This document shows positions 37,601 through 38,223 of a stretch of DNA of 38,223 nucleotides, one piece after another; positions within the stretch are counted from its first letter, which is position 1, and every line of letters begins with the position of its first letter. Under the pieces are notes generated by a model, which searched no databases, had not been told where the DNA came from, and saw only the letters and a list, made by a program, of their open reading frames with translations. Both the position numbers and the translations under genes were made by a program. Source of the stretch: SIG223 sp964442785 (GTDB taxonomy: Bacteria; Bacillota_I; Bacilli_A; RFN20; DUOF01); NCBI GenBank assembly GCA_964442785.1, contig CAYTZW010000009.1:1-38223 (forward strand). Direction: 5' to 3'.

Positions 37601-37639
37601 GCTACATTTAACATAACTATTAATTGTGAAAATAAATAA
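31634..37639 (+). CDS. Giant surface lipoprotein with InlB-type and BspA-type leucine-rich repeats
   Basis: The 2001-residue protein begins with a lipoprotein signal (AFFVVSGC, Cys24), so it is anchored to the outer face of the membrane; it has no LPxTG or SLH anchor. Residues about 32-340 hold four InlB B-repeats (Listeria-Bacteroides repeats), ending in YARF, YAKW, YAKW and YGKY and each carrying GWYxD; more divergent copies continue to about 700. From about 717 to 1460, BspA/LRR_5-type segments occur, such as ITKECF, IAPYAF and IGKYAFANMADLKSVTLG. Two more InlB repeats (about 1570-1675) precede two copies of a C-terminal module. Several short-range Cys pairs occur. Such proteins are usually adhesins or host/matrix-binding proteins, which is inference here. 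AAAGGTGGGGA is the SD; the upstream in-frame start at 31598 is rejected. It lies between the YsxE-like gene and valS, which adjoin in Bacillus. Confidence 0.88.
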   Translation: MKKFLNKSIAFIAIIVAFFVVSGCGKKEVKKYTVTFKSGGEEISSVIVEKGKLVEEPENPTKENYDFLGWYADTEYKTEFDFENTKIVKNTLIYARFVEKQQITFKTDGGSDVTSIVCFSNQIEATAKNQFNCSKITAVPLTSKEGHTFEGWYLDSNFNNKVEFPFQVNNRTTMYAKWTATGHQVTYVTNSSEVINPVTKDYGTTLEETTLNIELKKGAASFEGWYLDGTFNEKVTFPYTITKSITLYAKWQMKEVNVYFVDTTIESGNNIIADLNTIKYYGSTIDLQDLQEKLYSKTNYIFKGWYLDAALTKEAPSLYSLEPELDDNTSILNVYFYGKYELNNNTVSLDPNGGNFDGVTSTITFTPIENNVEIYKQIDNQKPSRLGYRFIGYKVKGGEYNGKCISEVFGSSKILTSTYNLEAQWEPVDYKIKLILNSGEQVLPKDYSKEEIVNLSSYLEDNDRIKEGYDFKGVCPIKNYNDKCEVIYKETQFVIDENANKYASDEYIQEKYYRVIILQVAFTPKLLSVVADADGGNFDYSSKLNLSNVEYGTLISDLKISSPTKEGYNWTGWKICNSDDCHNINLEEQKTEKIESDGLILTATWEIKKHTISVTGIGRETPLTIKSNIPYGTNVIISYLYKWNEQSCTNSLCIFYLGTSDNENDLIISYDKKDEGFNIGQYNNSHFIGFYNEMDTYVSSFTVNDNTLLYAKYDASKGITYSLNEDSKTYAATSFAYSEEKNVEVTIASVFMGKEVTTITKECFLNYDALKINSLIIPETIDTIEKNSFIYLLKLQKLTIPVDFNEYSFSNLFGVNDEQIISHLRYLKIVGAGLTKFIISNLEGLSSLKELQELYLPYSVDEFNEETITFLGNLQYLATFNIEEKENSNQRYLSKKEDNSFIIYDKVTETQKYTFSCKNNEVPDAQIERYSINFSCDESINSNCGSFNETQTEIGTKLKDFNVEKVPTANGYTFMGWWYYTTDEKGNIVYTEPYKHSNLLVMFAENIELYAKFVKGTWDFDNETLVSIGDLEESDKSIEIEKYYLGKEIKKIDLSNMSSGLSNVTSLTLSEGLTSINLAGKFPALSTIKMVGNMDCLIESNKCNVANILKNATGDKLDSKYIIEILHSDDEILNQITNDTFAGLDNVDISILELPTSLIFDIEKYPEMFKSLNNVSGYYVSSVVDEEGNQYWNVRTTNICLYGKVKTNNGYEWALLRCSKTNLETVNTGTIIGEEPIKQIAPYAFYKINGIKEITMVDTASNSQIHTIGKYAFANMADLKSVTLGMNVRNIDDTAFNESYNIEEYNIDKLNGVYSVMDGVLFKSYETILVRYPSNKIVDTYSIPSSVKEIAKYAFILNENNRSLQLTISENVSTISGIDFSKELSYGNEYTLNNFYNISCFEVVKENPYFESVNGILYDKDLKLLIHFGKETESTQVFLEDSIKIIMKDAFKYNVSEDFDVNDIITTILITNDPSKNINDLLSKLFIVLTDNFNSSIKIKIYYSSFNGATNPYNNFASINQDNYSFHIYTSGDLIINGEKQELNTDYGYFIYNSLILETAPSTTSSSVFKGWYLDKDYKTEAKFPLLSIKEDTNSNFINLYAKFGTIYTVNFESKGGTIFASREYVDEIKEADLPTPEKIGYTFGGWYLDSSYDTPLFNENDTYTLTLPITTLYAKWEVIMTIKIVRGINEFGGYVFMEDSKNINVGTNIASEITNYSNFNWYLDEKCTETTTPQANINGSITIYGMPLISIKVYQRLDEKEYITTCKVGAFTKLEDIEEIKNKYDELSKEYATLTMETGKVDIEENLYEEINIEDRIVTSLNINTYETYRINEYELIIYLDDAYSSVKVVIVNGKNSNGEYQFNEEKEIKFSDPSTKFTEIIKDYSNYNWYTDNLFTEEITSEYISEYKGKTLFAIPLVEITITQNCNEEENTINVTTEAFTSLGAIEEIKNLNEDYNLTIFVEDKKCQLTDIITSTLDAECGKYSAKATFNITINCENK
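31727..32652 (+). repeat. Four tandem InlB-type (Listeria-Bacteroides) repeats
   Basis: Units are about 31727-31924, 31939-32167, 32182-32386 and 32398-32652. Each contains a GWYxD motif and, except the last, ends in YARF or YAKW. The second and third are also alike at DNA level around 32078 and 32297, pointing to fairly recent duplication. Confidence 0.8.
36674..37636 (+). repeat. Two-copy C-terminal module of about 160 residues
   Basis: Copy A (36674-37170) and copy B (37171-37636) share the order: IKIVRG/VKVVIVNG start, ITNYSNFNWYLDE / IKDYSNYNWYTDN, IYGMPLISIKV / LFAIPLVEITI, GAFTKLEDIEEIKN / EAFTSLGAIEEIKN, and a closing beta segment. The module looks unlike the upstream InlB units except for its NWYxD core. 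Confidence 0.75.
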
Positions 37640-37656
37640 TGTGAACTATGCACTAC

Positions 37657-37685
37657 TTGAAAAAACTTTGATTATGTGTTAACAT
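37657..37685 (+). promoter_or_regulatory. Promoter of the valS T-box leader
   Basis: TTGAAA (37657-37662), 17-nt spacer, TAACAT (37680-37685) with TGT directly before it as an extended -10. The predicted start is about 37692, exactly the first base of Stem I. Confidence 0.75.
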
Positions 37686-37691
37686 TTTAAC

Positions 37692-37917
37692 AACTGGGAA
37701 AAGGAGTAGTAATATTTAACATTTAGGTAGAGAGTTCTTGTTTGGTGAAAAAGAATTAAATGAAGATATGAAGTCGCCTTGGAGTTAATTGATTGAAAAA
37801 TAGTAGTAGGTCAATCGTTGGTTGCGTTAAGACTAATTAAGAGCATAACATTTGTTATGAATTAGGATGGTATCGCGGTTTTAAGTCGTTCCTATTTTTA
37901 GGAATGACTTTTTATTT
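37692..37917 (+). promoter_or_regulatory. T-box riboswitch, valine-specific (GUC specifier)
   Basis: This leader senses uncharged tRNA-Val and allows valS transcription when charging falls. The Stem I base pairs AACT (37692) with AGTT (about 37783) and AAGG (37700) with CCTT (37777). The internal loop then shows AGTA on the 5' side and GAA-GTC on the 3' side, placing the specifier GTC (Val) at 37773-37775. The conserved T-box AGGATGGTATCGCGG is at 37864-37878; its TGGT would pair with the ACCA end of tRNA-Val. The terminator stem follows at 37883-37910 with a T-rich tail. The specifier agrees with the downstream gene. Confidence 0.95.
37883..37917 (+). terminator. Regulated terminator of the valS T-box
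   Basis: AAGTCGTTCCTA (37883-37894) pairs with TAGGAATGACTT (37899-37910), one G-U, then TTTATTTT. The upstream T-box sequence competes through the antiterminator. Confidence 0.9.
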
Positions 37918-37931
37918 TGAAAGGAGAAAAT

Positions 37932-38223
37932 ATGAAAGAATTAAGTCCAAAATATGAACATAAAATTGTTGAAGAAGGAAAATATCAAGAATGGTTAAAG
38001 AATAACTATTTTAAATGTGGAGATTTGAATAAAAAACCTTTTTCTATCGTTATTCCCCCTCCTAATGTAACAGGAAAGTTGCATTTAGGACACGCTTGGG
38101 ACGTTACTTTGCAAGATTTAATAGCAAGATATAAAAGAATGCAAGGATATGATGTTTTATGGCTTCCAGGAATGGATCACGCTGGAATTGCTACTCAAGC
38201 CAAAGTTGAAGAAAGATTAAGAA
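37932..38223 (+). CDS. valS: Valyl-tRNA synthetase, N-terminal part (cut by the window end)
   Basis: ValS charges tRNA-Val. Only the first 97 codons are in the window; the frame is open to the end. The class I signature is visible in PPPNVTGKLHLGHAWD (HLGH version of HIGH, about residues 42-57), followed by RYKRMQGYDVLWLPGMDH and AGIATQ, all characteristic of ValS/IleS-type synthetases and, with the N-terminal WLKNNYF opening, of ValS. AAAGGAGAAAAT is the SD. Control is by the T-box directly upstream. In Bacillus valS follows ysxE; here an 8-kb accessory stretch lies between. Confidence 0.95.
   Translation, partial: MKELSPKYEHKIVEEGKYQEWLKNNYFKCGDLNKKPFSIVIPPPNVTGKLHLGHAWDVTLQDLIARYKRMQGYDVLWLPGMDHAGIATQAKVEERLR

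Overview
The window is AT-rich (roughly 28% GC by eye), densely coded bacterial chromosome from a low-GC Gram-positive of the class Bacilli. The support is PolC-type replicase, AddAB, Spo0A, LonA next to EngB, a T-box upstream of valS, and SD-led genes. TGA is a stop codon (for example Spo0A, whose TGA is followed at once by a terminator), so this is not the Mycoplasma code. Truncated versions of well-known Bacillus gene clusters suggest a reduced-genome, probably host-associated and uncultured lineage near RF39, Erysipelotrichales or the Mollicutes. That placement is an inference.

Layout. 1-1329: end of an upstream unit (terminator), then a DUF4143-type ATPase. 1389-8965: pyrH-frr, then cdsA-rseP-polC, the Bacillus frr-uppS-cdsA-dxr-rasP-proS-polC cluster without uppS, dxr and proS. 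9073-9555: small membrane protein. 9623-16671 (minus strand): trmR-like methyltransferase, addB, addA, forming the recombinational repair operon. 16791-19884: tRNA-Arg(CCU), spo0A with a candidate 0A box, then a membrane-anchored protein, a rhodanese-like lipoprotein and a small unknown protein. 20000-25016: xerD, tRNA-Arg(UCU), a helical unknown, an ApbE lipoprotein, an unknown and a six-helix membrane protein. 25068-30910: tig, lon, engB, then SpoVID-like and YsxE-like spore coat genes. This matches Bacillus lonA-ysxC-hem genes-spoVID-ysxE-valS with the hem genes absent. 30936-37639: an accessory insertion holding a small minus-strand protein and a 2001-residue lipoprotein with InlB-type and leucine-rich repeats. 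37657-38223: promoter, Val-specific T-box leader and the 5' end of valS.

How it works together. Core functions dominate: UMP supply, ribosome recycling, phospholipid synthesis, intramembrane proteolysis, replication, break repair, protein folding and proteolysis, and ribosome assembly. Spo0A plus the SpoVID/YsxE pair imply retained endospore formation with a slimmed coat module. The ApbE, rhodanese and giant repeat lipoproteins give an envelope-facing layer.

Two genome-wide habits are visible. Intrinsic terminators repeatedly overlap the stop codon, and many -10 boxes lie only about 16-25 nt before the start codon, so the SD sits at or near the mRNA 5' end. No insertion sequence, prophage, CRISPR array or rRNA was found. 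No stretch over 300 bases lacks a gene; the longest (37640-37931) is filled by the T-box.
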